64,000 nt of DNA from Agarophyton chilense (lineage: Eukaryota > Rhodophyta > Florideophyceae > Gracilariales > Gracilariaceae): positions 558,001 to 622,000 of the forward strand of contig JARGXX010000111.1 in NCBI GenBank assembly GCA_030374765.1. The letters are read 5' to 3'. Both the position numbers and the translations under genes were made by a program. Numbering within the stretch: the first letter of the stretch is position 1; each line of letters opens with the position of its first letter. Shown in pieces: positions 63,001 through 64,000 of this stretch. Below the pieces are notes generated by a model. The model did no database searches and had not been told where the DNA came from. It saw nothing but the letters and a program-made list of their open reading frames with translations.

Positions 63001-63495
63001 AAGTTGCTTTTCTTAATTTGACAGCCTACAAGGGAGCCTATGGCAAAGTACTACGTCTTTAAAAGAAACTTATACAAATTGCATTCCTAGCACGCCATTC
63101 TTTCCTCAAGAATCCAATAATCGTTGCCTCAGTTGCGGAAACCGTTTGAAACCATGCAGAATATGACTAGCTTGTAAAGTCACGAAATTGTTCTGTATAA
63201 CCGCCAACAACTTCTACAAATGAGCGAGAACATAAAATAAATGCTTTGAAGAGGATTGAGATTCTTCCCAGCGCCGAGAACACAGCGATTTGTTTTATGC
63301 CGTTTGACGTACTGGTGATGAATCAACAGGTTAACACTGCACTTTGCGAAAGAAAAAGTCTACTCACGGAGAGAAACGCGGAAATGTAGGTGTCACCGCG
63401 CCTTCTGCATCCGCCACGGCAACCGCACTCTCTCTTCAGGCGGGCATGGCATGGGGGCTCCTATGAGTTAGCTTGGAAACCCTATCAATGAATAT
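63001..63495. other. No gene seen
   Basis: Unique relative to copy 1 flanks. Short frames only. Confidence 0.35.
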
Positions 63496-63753
63496 GTGGC
63501 AAACGACGCAGGTCACATCACGAAACTGCTGGAAACAAAACAGAGTATTCCACAGGATCAAAAAATTGCCCTTCTGTTATTTCAATTATTCGGCTTGCAG
63601 CTGCAACATATTTATATAAAGACGGTAAATGACGACATTGAGAAACTATCTCAACATATGCACACTGAAGATGTGACGCCCTTACGTTCTCGAATTCCAC
63701 AGATACTGATTATGTGGTTTTTGCGTGTCGTTTGGCGCGTTATGGGGTGGTAG
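63496..63753 (+). CDS. Hypothetical open frame
   Basis: 85 codons beginning MANDAGHITKLLETKQSIPQ, with KTVNDDIEKLSQHMHTEDVT, and preceded by open sequence. Polar and helical, with a C-terminal hydrophobic stretch (IPQILIMWFLRVVWRVMGW). Not recognised. 63754-64000 holds nothing further. Confidence 0.25.
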   Translation: MANDAGHITKLLETKQSIPQDQKIALLLFQLFGLQLQHIYIKTVNDDIEKLSQHMHTEDVTPLRSRIPQILIMWFLRVVWRVMGW

Positions 63754-64000
63754 ATGATTCGTCGGGCCATGGCTGATATTTTGTTACTCTGGCAAGAAAA
63801 ATTGCGCCACTTATACAGTGCTTTGGTGATGTGGGACGATACGAAAAAAGTTTTACGTTGATAACAACGGTACAATCATAAGGAAATTAGACGTGGGATA
63901 AAGTTTACCTTAAAAATTATGGTCAAACACTGTATGAAGTGCCTCTATGCGTTGCCCGGGCCGTTGATAGAGGCCATCGTATCTAACACACGTCACGCGT

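Noticed and set aside
1-64000. tRNA, rRNA, CRISPR array or bacterial operon signals
   Set aside because: No T-loop-like GGTTCGA context with a fitting acceptor stem was found, no regular spaced repeats of CRISPR type, and gene organisation is eukaryotic.

Overview
The window reads as a repeat-rich, non-genic stretch of a eukaryotic nuclear genome. No operons, ribosome-binding sites, tRNA or rRNA genes were seen. What can be named is almost entirely mobile DNA: four copies of a CACTA-type (tnp2) transposase, a pogo/Tigger-like DDE transposase, an almost whole Helitron with two shrunken relatives, one long tyrosine-recombinase (DIRS-like) retroelement with two further fragments, and two unclassified repeat families. 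The only confident trace of a cellular gene is a decayed CbbY-type HAD phosphatase (58.2-59.0 kb), a family typical of Rubisco-bearing organisms. Together with the mix of elements this suggests an alga, perhaps a red alga, but the species cannot be fixed from the sequence.

Layout. 1-1.7 kb: copy 1 of a diverged repeat, here called E, cut by the window start. 4.9-8.0 kb (minus): tnp2 copy A. 8.4-11.3 kb (plus): an unidentified coding remnant with two Cys/His clusters. 13.3-18.4 kb (plus): DIRS-like retroelement. 19.3-20.7 kb (plus): Tigger-like transposase. 21.2-22.3 kb: repeat R copy 1 followed by a tandem pair. 24.4-26.9 kb (plus): tnp2 copy B, the best preserved. 29.8-30.5 kb: DIRS fragment. 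34.6-37.3 kb (plus): tnp2 copy C. 37.9-38.3 kb: DIRS 3' end. 38.3-47.6 kb: Helitron complex. 47.6-48.2 kb: repeat R copy 2, inverted. 48.3-49.0 kb (minus): tnp2 fragment D. 49-58 kb: mostly unassignable fragments, one with an ankyrin-like stretch. 58.2-59.0 kb: CbbY-like pseudogene. 61.0-63.0 kb: E copy 2, in the same direction as copy 1.

The Helitron complex is the most structured part. Two internally deleted copies lie head-to-tail on the minus strand (38311-40304 and 40305-about 42143). The second meets a near-complete plus-strand Helitron (about 42144-47556) head-to-head. Its RepHel reading frame is interrupted by only two TGA codons and one 14-bp tandem duplication. The axis of the resulting palindrome of about 1.2 kb falls in the loop of a natural hairpin near the Helitron 5' end, and each copy carries an array of about 38-bp hairpin-forming repeats there. 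No gene in the window can be shown to be active. Relations between parts are those of insertion, duplication and decay, not of a pathway.
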